From contig PHBE01000001.1 in NCBI GenBank assembly GCA_002841885.1, forward strand, positions 264,326 through 328,325: DNA of 64,000 nt, read 5' to 3'. Under the pieces are notes generated by a model. The model had not been told where the DNA came from, searched no databases, and was given only the letters and a program-made list of their open reading frames with translations. Below, piece by piece: positions 27,234 to 37,201 of this stretch (positions within the stretch are counted from its first letter, which is position 1; each line of letters opens with the position of its first letter). The translations under genes were made by a program, and so were the position numbers. The stretch is from Deltaproteobacteria bacterium HGW-Deltaproteobacteria-18 (lineage in GTDB: Bacteria; Desulfobacterota; Desulfovibrionia; Desulfovibrionales; Desulfomicrobiaceae).

Positions 27234-28093
27234 ATCGCTTCGAAAAAATCATCGGCACGTTCGGCGATCTGGGGGCTCCGACCAAGCGCGGCAAAAGGCT
27301 GCGTCTCATGCTCGCCTGCATCCTGATTTTCTCCGCCCTGATTGCCGCCGCCCAGATCATGGGTACAAGCGGGCTGACCACCAACCTGAAGCTTCGCAAC
27401 ATGCCGCCCAGCCTCTCTTTTCCATTTGGCACGGACTGGCTGGGCCGGGACATGCTGACCCGCACCATCCTCGGGCTATACGAAGGTCTGAAGCTGGGGT
27501 TCCTGGCCGCAGCCTGCAGCGGAGTCATCTCCCTGGTTCTGGGCAGCATCGCCGGACTGCGCGGCGGTCACGTTGACCAACTCATCTGCGGCCTGATCAA
27601 TGTCGTCATGTCCACGCCGCACCTGGTTCTCCTCATACTCATTTCCTTTGTCCTCGGCGGAGGCACCAAAGGTGTCATCCTGGCAGTGGCCCTGTCCCAC
27701 TGGCCGCAACTGGCCCGGATAATCAGGGCGGAAGTCATGCAGCTCAAAAGCGCCCCCTACATCCACCTTTCCGCCAGATTGGGCCGCTCCAAATCCTGGA
27801 TCATCCGGAGGCACATGCTGCCCCATCTTGTGCCCCAATGCATGATCGGATTCATGCTGCTTGCCCCCCACGCCATCCTGCACGCCGCCGGCCTGACCTT
27901 CCTCGGGTTTGGCGTGTCCCCGCACATCCCCAATATCGGCATGCTGCTGGCCGAATCCATGCGCCAAATCTCCACCGGTTACTGGTGGCTGGCCGTGATC
28001 CCGGGAGCAAGCCTGGTGATGATGGTCCTGACCTTTGATACCCTGGCTTCCACGGCCCGCGCCCTTCTCAACCCGAAAACCCGCCAGGAGTGA
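27230..28093 (+). CDS. ABC transporter permease (NikC/DppC type)
   Basis: A 287-residue partner permease with the oppC-type N-terminal helix, the conserved FPFGTDWLGRDMLTRTILG, and the EAA loop YIHLSARLGRSKSWIIRRHM. It pairs with the upstream permease to form the transmembrane channel. It overlaps its neighbour upstream by four bases and ends just before the first ATPase gene. Confidence 0.91.
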   Translation: MNRFEKIIGTFGDLGAPTKRGKRLRLMLACILIFSALIAAAQIMGTSGLTTNLKLRNMPPSLSFPFGTDWLGRDMLTRTILGLYEGLKLGFLAAACSGVISLVLGSIAGLRGGHVDQLICGLINVVMSTPHLVLLILISFVLGGGTKGVILAVALSHWPQLARIIRAEVMQLKSAPYIHLSARLGRSKSWIIRRHMLPHLVPQCMIGFMLLAPHAILHAAGLTFLGFGVSPHIPNIGMLLAESMRQISTGYWWLAVIPGASLVMMVLTFDTLASTARALLNPKTRQE

Positions 28094-28095
28094 GC

Positions 28096-29016
28096 ATGCT
28101 CTGCGTATCCAACCTTTCTGTCGACTTTGCCCGCTACGGCCAGGCAACCGGTGCACCGGCGGCCATCCGCTCGCTGGACCTGAACGTGGAGGCAGGACGA
28201 ATCCTGGCCGTGGTCGGCGAGAGCGGTTCCGGGAAAAGCCTTCTGGCCCATGCCATCCTTGGGCTGCTCCCGAACAATTCCCGTGTGGGTGGTTCCATCA
28301 CCTTCAAGGGCCGTGTCCTCGACCAGAAGAACGTGCAAATCCTGCGCGGCCGGGAAATCGCCCTGATTCCTCAGTCCGTGTCCTATCTGAATCCGCTCAG
28401 ACGCGTGGGGGCACAGGTATTGCGCGCTACCACACTAAGCGGTCTTGGGCCAAAAGAGGCGGCCAAGGTCCGCGATGCAGCCTTTGACCGCTACGGATTG
28501 GGACTGAAAACCCAGTCTCTTTATCCGCATCAAATATCCGGGGGAATGTCGCGCCGTGTCCTTACAGCCACCGCCACCACCGGCAACGCAAGTCTGGTCA
28601 TTGCCGACGAACCGACCACGGGCCTTGATCAGGCATCGGCGCTCGAATCCCTGCGCCATCTGCGCGAACTGGCCGACAGCGGCACGGCGGTACTGCTCAT
28701 CACCCACGACATCGAGGCCTCGCTGAACGTGGCGGACCAGGTCGCGGTATTCCTTGGCGGCATGGTCGTGGAAATTGCCGAGACCGCCGATTTCGCAGAC
28801 ATCAGCCACCTGCGCCACCCCTATACGCGGGCGTTGTGGCAGGCATTACCCCATAACGATTTCATGGATGCACCAACGAGATCATACAAGACTGCGGCCT
28901 CCGCCCAGGGCTGCGTCTATGCCGCTGACTGCACCATGGCCGGCGCCTTGTGCGGCGAGACGATACCCGCATGGCGAAAGATGAACGGCGGCCGGGTCAG
29001 GTGCCACCATGCTTGA
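28096..29016 (+). CDS. ABC transporter ATP-binding protein (NikD/DppD type)
   Basis: A 306-residue ATPase with Walker A GESGSGKSLL, Q-loop ALIPQSVSYLNPLRRVGAQV, signature QISGGMSRRV, Walker B LVIADEPTTGLD and switch His in LLITHDIE. The C-terminal extension holds four cysteines (in GCVYAADC, ALCGE and RVRCHH), as in peptide/nickel ATPases that carry a small Fe-S-type tail. The ATG at 28096 is preferred since CAGGAG is five bases upstream; a GTG at 28090 would be too close. It overlaps the next ATPase gene by eight bases. Confidence 0.9.
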   Translation: MLCVSNLSVDFARYGQATGAPAAIRSLDLNVEAGRILAVVGESGSGKSLLAHAILGLLPNNSRVGGSITFKGRVLDQKNVQILRGREIALIPQSVSYLNPLRRVGAQVLRATTLSGLGPKEAAKVRDAAFDRYGLGLKTQSLYPHQISGGMSRRVLTATATTGNASLVIADEPTTGLDQASALESLRHLRELADSGTAVLLITHDIEASLNVADQVAVFLGGMVVEIAETADFADISHLRHPYTRALWQALPHNDFMDAPTRSYKTAASAQGCVYAADCTMAGALCGETIPAWRKMNGGRVRCHHA

Positions 29017-29614
29017 GGCCCGTGATCTTTCCTTCCGGTACAAGGCCAGGGCGCCGTGGATCTTTCGCAACCTGTCCATGAGCATCGCCCCGGGAGAGAT
29101 AATCGGCCTGTCAGGACCAAGCGGCCGGGGCAAATCAACCCTTGCCCGCGTGCTCTGCGGCTACCTGCCCAGTTCAACAGGCTATATCCACGTGGATGGC
29201 AAGGAGCCCAAATCCGGTTATCATCCGGTCCAGCTTCTCTTCCAGCACCCGGAACTGGCAGTGAACCCGCGGTTCACCGCACTCCAAATCATGGAAGAGG
29301 CCTGGAAACCCGACCCGGCCCTGCTGGACGCACTGTGCATCCGCCCCCAGTGGCTGGAACGTTATCCTCATGAACTGAGCGGAGGCGAACTCCAGCGCAT
29401 CTGTGTGGCCCGAGCCCTCGACCCACGCACTCGCTATCTCGTGGCCGACGAAATGACCTCCATGCTCGACGCCATCACTCAGGCGCAGATATGGAAAGTC
29501 ATCTCGGACCAGGTCCGTACTCGTGGCCTGGGCGTATACGTCATCAGCCACAACACGAGCCTGCTGATACGCCTGTGTTCCCGCCAGGACGATTTCTTTA
29601 CCACTGCCGCGTGA
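29009..29614 (+). CDS. ABC transporter ATP-binding protein, short (NikE type)
   Basis: A compact 201-residue ATPase with Walker A GPSGRGKSTL, Q-loop LLFQHPELAVNP, signature ELSGGELQRI, Walker B YLVADEMTSMLD and switch His in VYVISHNTS. It is shorter than usual (about 250-270) and lacks the C-terminal tail seen in its partner, as is common in NikE-type subunits. It is the last gene of the operon. All nucleotide-binding motifs are present, so it should be active. Confidence 0.88.
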   Translation: MLEARDLSFRYKARAPWIFRNLSMSIAPGEIIGLSGPSGRGKSTLARVLCGYLPSSTGYIHVDGKEPKSGYHPVQLLFQHPELAVNPRFTALQIMEEAWKPDPALLDALCIRPQWLERYPHELSGGELQRICVARALDPRTRYLVADEMTSMLDAITQAQIWKVISDQVRTRGLGVYVISHNTSLLIRLCSRQDDFFTTAA

Positions 29615-30075
29615 TTCTTCAGCCCCTGGGAAATAATCCGTCCGAGAACGGTCGAAGCCTCGCATGCTTGCAGGCATTGGCATCTCCATGTTATGGACCT
29701 CAGCCTTCCCCTTCAATCAACCCTGAGGGCAAATCCAGGCGTAGCTGCAAAAACGAGACTTCCAGAATCTCCCCGACCAGACCGGCAAACTCCCCAGTCA
29801 AAACCAGATGCGCCCTGCGCAATTGCGATATTGTTGATTCTCAATTGACTTGATAGAATTGTGTCTCATTATCAATTTCTTGAGAGGCACGATCTTACCT
29901 GCGCCCAAGACACCACCAATTTATCAGCGAGGTTTGCAACTACGGACTTGCTTTTGGATGTCCAGCAATCCGGGCTCGATTTCACGATTTCATTTGAAGA
30001 AGAGACATATCTCGAGTTTCATCTGATATTATTTTGATTGAAAAATCGCAAATCAAAGGATTCAGGCAATATACC
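29615..30075. other. Intergenic region with a possible iron-box
   Basis: No gene is firmly supported. On the minus strand a short frame starting with TTG near 29822 encodes about 40 residues without a known motif. Near 29840-29880 the minus strand reads TTGATAATGAGACACAATTC and TTGAGAATCAAC, which resemble partial Fur boxes but lack a full symmetric match. The function is unclear. Confidence 0.3.
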
Positions 30076-30597
30076 ATGCACAGAAAAATCATTGGTTCAA
30101 TACTTGCTTTTTTCCTTCTGCTTGCTTCCAGTGTTCAAGCAGACACAAGCACTATTTCAAAATATGTTCCGCAAGCTCAGGCCGTCGGATCAGGCAGGCT
30201 CACCTACATCTTCTGGAATGTCTACGATGCCACGCTGTATGCGCCTGAAGCAAAATGGCGCCAATCCGAACCCTACGCACTCTCCATATCATACCTCCGA
30301 AAACTCAAAGGCGATCAGATTGCCAAGACCTCTGCGGAAGCTATCCGGGATCTCGGATTTTCCGATGAATCCACCCTTGATGAATGGTATCGACGAATGC
30401 TGATGATATTCCCTGATGTTGACGAGAACACCACACTTATCGGAATACGAAGCAAAAAAGGGCAGACAGTTTTCTATAACAATGGTAAAATTTCAGGAGT
30501 CATATCAGACCCCGCTTTTGCCGATTGGTTTTTCGGGATCTGGTTGAATGAAAAGACCCAAAAACCAGAGTTACGAAGAAGTCTATTGGGTCTGTAG
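30076..30597 (+). CDS. Periplasmic chalcone isomerase-like domain protein
   Basis: A 173-residue secreted protein with a signal peptide (IIGSILAFFLLLASSVQA, cleavage before DTST). The mature part matches the chalcone-isomerase-like fold found in bacterial periplasmic proteins: GSGRLTYIFWNVYDATLYAP, then YALSISYLRKLKGDQIAKTS, then KKGQTVFYNNGKISG and FADWFFGIWL near the end. Plant-type isomerase activity is not expected; the role is unknown. The start was chosen for the signal peptide; no strong ribosome site is visible. It precedes a DUF3833-type lipoprotein, and the two families are often adjacent. Confidence 0.8.
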   Translation: MHRKIIGSILAFFLLLASSVQADTSTISKYVPQAQAVGSGRLTYIFWNVYDATLYAPEAKWRQSEPYALSISYLRKLKGDQIAKTSAEAIRDLGFSDESTLDEWYRRMLMIFPDVDENTTLIGIRSKKGQTVFYNNGKISGVISDPAFADWFFGIWLNEKTQKPELRRSLLGL

Positions 30598-30634
30598 TTG
30601 AAATAAGCCGCATAAAAAAGGAATATTGAACAGC

Positions 30635-31006
30635 GTGAAACTTAAAATCATCCTTTTCAGCGTCCTTGTACTCCTTTGTTCTTGTGGCATCAAAGGAGAT
30701 AAATACACAAATATGCAGCCCACCCTGCGTTTGGAGGAATTTTTTAATGGCCCTGTCAAATTGTGGGGAATAGTTCAGGATCGTAGCGGCAATATTGTGA
30801 ATCGCTTTGATGCCAGGATTGATGGCCAATGGAATGAAAAAAACGGGGTGCTGGATGAACTTTTCACCTATTACGACACCGGAAAACAAGAAAAAAGAAT
30901 ATGGAAAATCACCAAAATTGACGACCTGCATTACGAAGGCACAGCCAAAGATATAATTGGCACTGCCAATGGCCGGGCATATGGAAATTCTGTATATTTG
31001 GCTTAA
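30635..31006 (+). pseudogene. DUF3833 lipoprotein, C-terminally truncated
   Basis: The 123-residue product has a lipoprotein signal peptide ending LLCSC before GIKGD. It then shows the DUF3833 core: LRLEEFFNGPVKLWGIVQDR, RRIWKITKIDDL-like RIWKITKIDDLHYEGTAKD and IIGTANGRAYGNS. Family members run to about 170-180 residues, with a further beta-rich segment after this point. Here a stop follows directly and no continuation is evident in the other frames. The GTG at 30635 has AAGGAA at suitable spacing. It may be a decayed gene or a short functional variant. Confidence 0.65.
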
Positions 31007-31214
31007 GGGATGGATATAATAATTGGTGACAGCAGTTTCGGCTTGGCCTTTAAAGACCGGATGTAGGCCATGAGGGATGGCGTAATCATAATCGTTCATA
31101 TCTCAAGAAGTTCGGCATCACCGTCGCCGAAGTGAGGGTATCACGCTGAATTCTCAAGTAAAACGCCCCATTTGGCCCGTACGTCTCTGGCGAAACAGGG
31201 TACGAGAACCTGTT

Positions 31215-31670
31215 TTGCGGGAATTGAGGATGGGTGTTTCGCCGGAACTTGTGGCCCTGGCGGTCATCGTTGGCCTGGTATCTTCCACCTGGCCGCAGAT
31301 TGGCACCAACCCGATCATGGCTCTTGTTCTCTCGTGGTCGTTCAAGTGCAACAAGGCAATCACGAGTGGCGTCTCGTTGGTGTTCACCCCCTTTCAATAC
31401 GCCCTCATGATTCCTTTTCTGCGTCTTGGAGAAACGATCCTTGGCGTCGAACATTTCGAGACAACAGTTCCCGACATCATAAAAATCGTGTTTACGGATC
31501 CAATCGGCTCATTCAGCGTTCTCGGCATCCCGCTTCTCCACGCAATCCTCGGTTGGATCAGCGCCTGGGCTCTGGTCGGCCCGACTCTGTTTTTCCCGAC
31601 GCGTTGGCTCATACGGCGGGTGTCAAACAGAGTATCCAGACCCGGCGCTGCAAGGATTCAAAACAGCTAA
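31215..31670 (+). CDS. DUF2062 family membrane protein
   Basis: A protein of at least 151 residues with three hydrophobic segments in DUF2062 order: GVSPELVALAVIVGLV, GTNPIMALVLSWSFKCNKAI and HAILGWISAWALVGPTLFF. The frame stays open upstream to 31092 and the conceptual N-terminus (NSQVKRPIWPVRLWRNRVRE) looks like the basic leader of the family. Yet no ATG or GTG exists there; TTG at 31215, or CTG at 31146 after GAGGG, are the options. The true start is therefore uncertain. The function is unknown; the family includes cell-wall-linked membrane proteins. Confidence 0.7.
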   Translation: MRELRMGVSPELVALAVIVGLVSSTWPQIGTNPIMALVLSWSFKCNKAITSGVSLVFTPFQYALMIPFLRLGETILGVEHFETTVPDIIKIVFTDPIGSFSVLGIPLLHAILGWISAWALVGPTLFFPTRWLIRRVSNRVSRPGAARIQNS

Positions 31671-31894
31671 GCAGTACGGTACTAAAACAACGCGAATAAA
31701 GACGATCTCAAACTGATAGATAACTCATCAATATTATAAACCTTAAACATTGCATCCAGCATTTATGTGAACGTCGACGAACTGTACCTTAGCATGCGCC
31801 AGGTAAATTTCGTTGTACCTCAAACAGCTGAAGGTTTTTGTTTGGAGTATTGCCCCCTCGCGAGCATTCCGTTGCGCGGAGGGGGCAGCGCAGC
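31671..31894. terminator. GC-rich hairpin between convergent genes
   Basis: A long stem (TGCCCCCTC at 31851-31859 with GAGGGGGCA at 31879-31887, extended by GCG pairs around a bulge) lies downstream of both the DUF2062 gene and the convergent MCP gene. No T-run follows on either strand. The remaining bases hold nothing I can support. Confidence 0.45.
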
Positions 31895-33577
31895 CTAAAT
31901 CTTGAATTTACTCACCATTTCATCGAGACTCTCAGCCAGGCGGGCCAAAGATTGCGAATTCCCATGCATTGACCGGGCGGTTTCGGCCAATTCGCCCGAA
32001 GTGGCATTGACCGACGTCACATCCCTGGCGATGGTTCGCAGCACCGAATCAGCCTGCGCGACGTTCTCGTTGACCTGCTGAACGCCTACAGAGGCCTGTC
32101 CGACATTGTCGGCGATGTCGCGGGTCGTAACGGACTGCTCTTCCACCGCCGCCGCAATGCTGCCCACGATTGAGTCCACGTCGTTGATCACGCTGCTGAT
32201 CTGCCCGATTTCCTGCACTGTCAGCCCCGTGGTCTGCTGGATGCCCTGGATTTTGCCCCGGATCTCCTCGGTGGCACGGGCGGTCTGCTGGGCCAATTCC
32301 TTGATCTCGTTGGCGACTACGGCAAAACCGCGCCCCGCGTCTCCAGCCCTGGCCGCCTCGATGGTCGCATTCAGGGCCAGCAGGTTGGTCTGGGAGGAGA
32401 TGGCCGAGATAGCCTCGGTAACCTTGCCGATATCCTGCGCTGCCGTACCGAGCTCATTGACCTGCACGGAGGCTTTCCCGGCCGCAGCAACAGCCTGTCC
32501 GGTTATGTCCTTGGCCTTGCCGGTGCTGACCGAAATTTCCGTAATGGTCGCGCTCATCTCTTCGGAGCTTGAAGCCACAGTTCCCATGTTCACGGTAAAT
32601 TGCTCCATGGACGCGGCGACGCTGTTCATGTTCGCGCTCATTTCCTCCGCCGAGGCCGCGACAGTATTGGAAGTTCCGGTCATGACATTGGAAGAACTGC
32701 TCAGATTGCCTGCAAGTTCCAGCAGCGTATGCGAGGCAATGCGGACCTGACTTGAATTGTTGGCGACGTCCTTGATGATTTTGTGCACTCTGTCCACGAA
32801 CAGATTGAACCACTCGGCCAGATCCTGGGTTTCCGTGCCGGACTGATCCGTGACCCTTTTGGTAAGATCGCCTTCCCCCTCGGCAATGTCGCGCAGCATG
32901 GCGATCATGCGGCCCAGAGGCCCTGTTATACCGTTCGAGATGACCAGGGTCAGCGCCCCACCTACGAGAATGCTGCCGAATGTGATGATCGACAGAATGA
33001 GCTTGAGCCGATCAAAGGCGTCCACCGCTTCCAGACCGGCATCCTTTGCGTCATTCTCGACAATTTCGGTCAGCTTGTTGATGTGCTCGCGCATGATGTC
33101 GAATTTTTCCGCGCCTTCCGTCATGGCCAGATCGACGGCTTCCGGACTATCGCCCCCGGAGGACTCGGCACGCAGCGCGAGAATCTTTTTTGACACATCT
33201 TCCCAAGCCGCCCTGTCTCTGACGTACTGATCAACCAGGCCCTTCTTCTCCGAGGAAAAGCTGACCTCGATGAACTTTTTCAGACGGCTGTCCGCCTGCT
33301 CCATATTTTCCTTGTATGATTTCATATTGTTTTCATACTCGGTGCTTCCGGGGGCACTCAACAGCAAGCCCCGCTCGGCCAAGAGCATCTGATGCAGGTC
33401 GCGATCCGCTTCGAGCAGGACCGCGGTTCCCGGCAGATCGCGTCTGAGCACCAGAGACAAGTTGCCGTTGATGGACGTGGCCATAAAAAAAGCCACCAGC
33501 CCCATGATCCCGATCAAAACGACATTGAGGCCTAGGATGACGAACAGACGTCCACGTATGCGAAATTTATTCAACAT
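31895..33577 (-). CDS. Methyl-accepting chemotaxis protein (4HB-HAMP-MCP)
   Basis: A 560-residue receptor. Helix 1 (10-35), a periplasmic four-helix-bundle sensor (about 36-200) with [20 protein letters not shown], helix 2 (205-230), HAMP with [20 protein letters not shown], and a cytoplasmic signalling hairpin whose tip is [20 protein letters not shown]. There is no C-terminal CheR-tethering pentapeptide. AAGGAG five bases before the ATG at 33577 fixes the start. It lies downstream of a kinase/receiver pair on the same strand but is separated by 160 bases. Confidence 0.93.
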   Translation of the reverse strand: MLNKFRIRGRLFVILGLNVVLIGIMGLVAFFMATSINGNLSLVLRRDLPGTAVLLEADRDLHQMLLAERGLLLSAPGSTEYENNMKSYKENMEQADSRLKKFIEVSFSSEKKGLVDQYVRDRAAWEDVSKKILALRAESSGGDSPEAVDLAMTEGAEKFDIMREHINKLTEIVENDAKDAGLEAVDAFDRLKLILSIITFGSILVGGALTLVISNGITGPLGRMIAMLRDIAEGEGDLTKRVTDQSGTETQDLAEWFNLFVDRVHKIIKDVANNSSQVRIASHTLLELAGNLSSSSNVMTGTSNTVAASAEEMSANMNSVAASMEQFTVNMGTVASSSEEMSATITEISVSTGKAKDITGQAVAAAGKASVQVNELGTAAQDIGKVTEAISAISSQTNLLALNATIEAARAGDAGRGFAVVANEIKELAQQTARATEEIRGKIQGIQQTTGLTVQEIGQISSVINDVDSIVGSIAAAVEEQSVTTRDIADNVGQASVGVQQVNENVAQADSVLRTIARDVTSVNATSGELAETARSMHGNSQSLARLAESLDEMVSKFKI

Positions 33578-33736
33578 GACAACTCCTTTGGAGCAAGGTT
33601 GACAAAAAGTTGAAATATTCAATCAAGCTTCTTAATACATTTTAATCAAAGCGAATTGAAATATAATCGCCTTCTCTGATTGTTTTTTGATTCGGCACAA
33701 AAGAATCATGTGTTGAATCATGCAACATGCACGTTC

Positions 33737-34111
33737 TCATGGCAAAGCTAAATGATGTCGAATCCGTTCAATCATGCGAGACATGCTGCATGGCTTCAAA
33801 AGTACATCCCTGCTGCTCATACCCAGAGATTCCAGTTCAGCGGAAAGTTCAGTGTCCACGGAACCGGTGTGAATCAAAAAACGCCGACACCGGCCAGACG
33901 CGGCCCTGATGAAATCACCACCGTGCATGCCCGGCAATCGCATATCCACAATGCACAAATCCGCCCCATCGCGTTCAAGAATACTCAGGCCCTCCTCCGC
34001 AGAAGCCGCAACAAGAATTTCAAACTCATCGTAATCCTCACAATATGCAATGAAACTTGAACGTATCTGTGCTTCATCATCAACAATGAGCACCCTATTA
34101 AAATTACTCAT
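33737..34111 (-). CDS. Single-domain response regulator (CheY-like)
   Basis: A 124-residue receiver domain without an output domain. Acid pair DDE at 11-13, phosphoacceptor Asp56 in CIVDMRLPGMHG, and conserved lysine in VLLKPCSM. The switch Thr/Ser is in IHTGS. It lies three bases after the kinase gene that surely phosphorylates it. It may act on the flagellar motor, on the MCP system or as a phosphate sink. Confidence 0.9.
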   Translation of the reverse strand: MSNFNRVLIVDDEAQIRSSFIAYCEDYDEFEILVAASAEEGLSILERDGADLCIVDMRLPGMHGGDFIRAASGRCRRFLIHTGSVDTELSAELESLGMSSRDVLLKPCSMSRMIERIRHHLALP

Positions 34112-34114
34112 TTC

Positions 34115-36478
34115 CTATCCCACTGAATTACTGCGCACAGGTAACTCTATGACAAATACTGTTCCGTTTCCAGGAGTTGATTTAACGCTCATCTTTCCTC
34201 CATGTCCATTGGTAATGATGAAATAGGAAACGGATAATCCCAGACCTGTGCCGATACCTGGGGCCTTGGTGGTAAAGAAAGGCTCAAAAATGCGACGCTG
34301 AATATCCGCAGAAATACCAGGCCCGTTGTCCTCAATCTCCATTCGTACCCAGTCTCCCTGACAGAACAGACGGATTTCTATGCGCGGTTCCTCGCAGCCT
34401 GCATCCAATGCTTGTGCGGAGTTGCGCAGCAGATTGAGAACTACCTGCTCGATATCGGTTTCCGTGCACTCAATATTTGGGAGAGGTTCGATGTAATGCT
34501 TTACGATCGCTATTTTCTTGAAGTCGAAACTCTTCTTCAGGTCGAAATCATTGGATGCCAACGCGAGCGCCTTGTCGATGATTTCAGGCAGACTGCAACT
34601 CAAGCGATGAGACTGGCTCAGACGACTGAAGTCGAGCATGTGCCGGATGATGCTTGCAGCGCGTAGCGCCGCTGATTCGATGTCGGCGACAAACAGGTGG
34701 AGTTTGCGCGTTTGAGAATACTGCTCCATCACTTCCAGATCAAGGCCTATACGCTTGGCAACCTCCTGGTTCTTTGAAAAATCCGGACGCATGCGCTGAG
34801 CCAATGTTTGTACAGCCTGCAAGATGATACCAAGAGGATTATTTATCTCATGAGCGATGCCGGCAGAAATGCCTCCAACGGAAATCATTTTCTCAGTCTG
34901 AACCATCATCTCCTGCATTTTTTTATGTTCTGTTATGTCAACCATACTGGCAATGCTGTAATGATCAAGAAAATTGTAATAGATGAGCATGGTGTGCTCT
35001 ACGCCATCTTTGGCTGTCACGCGACGTTCGTACGCATCAGGAATGTACTTAAAATCAGTGATTTTGCTGCGCTGCCAAGATTCCATGACCGACTTTCTGT
35101 ACTGAGGATCGGGATAAGCTTTCAGCCACCAGTCATCCAAGGATGGAAGGTCGTCCACTGTATACCCCAGAATCTTGGTGAATGCCTGGTTTACGGCGAC
35201 AAATCGACCATCATCCAAAGTATAGCAAAGCGGGATCGGAGTCAGATCGAAAAGTCCGCGGAATCTGGCCTCGCTCTGAATGGTTTGGCTGCGCAAAATT
35301 CGCTGTTGTCGCAAAAGGTGCAGCAGCCACAGGATGAGCAGTCCCTCCAGAATGATGAAGGCCAAGGCTGCAAGGAGATAATATCCGTAACCATGCCACC
35401 GTGATTCCGGCTGGTTGATTACATTGACTTGCTCGGAAATTTCGACGGCGGTCGGATCTATGCCCCAGCGTTTCATCACCGGATAATCAATGGTAACTGA
35501 AGTGACTTCTTCGCGAACCACCGGGATGGAAGCGGGATTCCTTCCAGTCCAGATGCGCAAAGCAAGCCCGGCGGCGGTTGCACCCTGATAAAAACCGCTA
35601 TTGACCCAGCCCCCCAAGGCTCCAAGACCAAGATACATCCCTCCATGCACCAATACCGGCCCAGGCGCGTTCTCCGCAACAAGAGGCATGACGGTTTCGG
35701 GATTCAAGGCATGCCCATGTTTATCCTGAAAAAAATCGGAATGATAGACGAGACTCGGGCGGGGAGAATTACGGAGTTTTTCTATCAGTTCAGCCAGATC
35801 AAGTCCTTGCCCCTCGTCCAGAAACACGAATGGCCTGTCGATTCGGCCGGATTGGGCCATTTCTTCCAATATGGCACGATTGGCCGCGCCCGTGGTGCTT
35901 CTGTCCGTAACCACCAGAATCCGTTCGGCCTGCGGATACAGCTTCAGACCTGTTTCCAGGGTTCTCTCCACATGCATGGTTTCGACGACTCCGGTGAACA
36001 ATGGAGCCTGGTCAAGCATGCCCGGTCTCAGGCCGTTGACGCCGCAGAACACCACCGGAATATCCGCAAAAATGCTCTGTCCATGCTCAAGCAGAAACAG
36101 AAGGGCATCATCATCCAGTGAAAAGATGGTATCGAATTGTTTGCCAACGTATTTCATGGCGTACACTTCCCTTAAAAGCGAAAGGTAGCCCGCATCTCGC
36201 AAACGCTTCGTATCCATATATTCAATGAAGATTGCCGTATCAGGCGGCAAGGTCGTTCTAATGCCTCGAATTTCCTCATCAGAAAGCGGCATACCGGGAT
36301 GATAGGAATTGAGAATCAGTACTCGTTTAGGTTGATCGGCACTCTCTCCCTGGCTGGAGGCCGTCGCGATTGGCGAAAGCATGAAAATCGCGCAGGCGAG
36401 GACGGCCGAAGCAAAAATCAATGCGTGCCGCCCTCTATTTGAAAAATGCCGCATAACTATCATACCGATTACATCCAT
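34115..36478 (-). CDS. Sensor histidine kinase with periplasmic ABC-type sensor domain
   Basis: A 787-residue kinase. After an N-terminal signal helix, a large periplasmic domain (about 50-340) resembles ABC_sub_bind proteins: PKRVLILNSYHPGMPLSDEE, FDTIFSLDDDALLFLLEHGQ and VNSGFYQGATAAGLALRIWT. Then come one helix (370-395), a PAS domain (405-525), HisKA with His543 in GIAHEINNPLG, and an ATPase domain with NLLRNSAQAL, IEDNGPGI and GTGLGLSVSY. This layout senses a small ligand in the periplasm. It is the first gene of a pair with the receiver gene. The exact ATG is uncertain; three in-frame candidates lie within the first nine codons. Confidence 0.9.
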   Translation of the reverse strand: MDVIGMIVMRHFSNRGRHALIFASAVLACAIFMLSPIATASSQGESADQPKRVLILNSYHPGMPLSDEEIRGIRTTLPPDTAIFIEYMDTKRLRDAGYLSLLREVYAMKYVGKQFDTIFSLDDDALLFLLEHGQSIFADIPVVFCGVNGLRPGMLDQAPLFTGVVETMHVERTLETGLKLYPQAERILVVTDRSTTGAANRAILEEMAQSGRIDRPFVFLDEGQGLDLAELIEKLRNSPRPSLVYHSDFFQDKHGHALNPETVMPLVAENAPGPVLVHGGMYLGLGALGGWVNSGFYQGATAAGLALRIWTGRNPASIPVVREEVTSVTIDYPVMKRWGIDPTAVEISEQVNVINQPESRWHGYGYYLLAALAFIILEGLLILWLLHLLRQQRILRSQTIQSEARFRGLFDLTPIPLCYTLDDGRFVAVNQAFTKILGYTVDDLPSLDDWWLKAYPDPQYRKSVMESWQRSKITDFKYIPDAYERRVTAKDGVEHTMLIYYNFLDHYSIASMVDITEHKKMQEMMVQTEKMISVGGISAGIAHEINNPLGIILQAVQTLAQRMRPDFSKNQEVAKRIGLDLEVMEQYSQTRKLHLFVADIESAALRAASIIRHMLDFSRLSQSHRLSCSLPEIIDKALALASNDFDLKKSFDFKKIAIVKHYIEPLPNIECTETDIEQVVLNLLRNSAQALDAGCEEPRIEIRLFCQGDWVRMEIEDNGPGISADIQRRIFEPFFTTKAPGIGTGLGLSVSYFIITNGHGGKMSVKSTPGNGTVFVIELPVRSNSVG

Positions 36479-37201
36479 CTCAATCCGAGTTTATTTATAT
36501 ATCATCTCACAACACGTAAAGACATGGCAAAGTCAAAGCAATCAATTTTCTCTCAGATAGCATCTTTCTTTCGAAAAAGCTCATGAGGAAACAACTACCG
36601 AGATACCTATGGAGGCTGGACATCCGTGCGACTGTATCAGCGAGCACCTTGAAGCTGCAAGCTCCAAATGTCTTTCCGCTAGATCGTTGAACAACTCGGA
36701 TGGAGTCTGACCAGCGTTCAGCGCGTCATCTACGCCGAAATCATCAACGGGATCTCCGACCCGGAGAACAAACGAGCCACGACAAAGAAAACTGCGCAAT
36801 TCGTCATGGAAGTGAGGGTGAGAGTCTCCAGACGAGTGCGATTCAACAAGATCAGAATTCTCGTGGTTCAAAAACGTCTCTGGATCACTGACCGTTGGAG
36901 GGTGCGGTCGTGAAACTCGAACTAATGGCTTACCGATCTTCTTCAAAGCTACGTCCAATTCATCGATTCCGGCTCCAATATCAACATAACAAATAGATTC
37001 TTGCTTAATTCATTTACAAATCAAATTTGACTTTACGCCAGACACATGTATTTTAATCAATATTTTCATTACCTTAAATATTCATTTTAATTATTTTGCC
37101 ATACTATTCGTAACCATAACGCTTTTTAATTAATTATTTTATAGATATATAATTTTTGATAATTCATTTCTAAATTCAAAAAATTTGAGAAGCAACCACT
37201 C
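36479..37201. other. Long intergenic region
   Basis: No gene is supported in 36479-37201. Part 36580-36960 has normal GC and open frames on both strands without motifs, so it may be decayed DNA. The rest (36960-37201) is strongly AT-rich and precedes the DUF169 gene, consistent with a promoter region. Confidence 0.4.

Noticed and set aside
29840..29880. Fur box
   Set aside because: Only partial matches, no symmetric 19-base site and no iron gene next to it; mentioned only as a possibility.
36581..36958. 125-codon minus-strand frame in the long intergenic region
   Set aside because: No start signal and no family resemblance; possibly decayed DNA.
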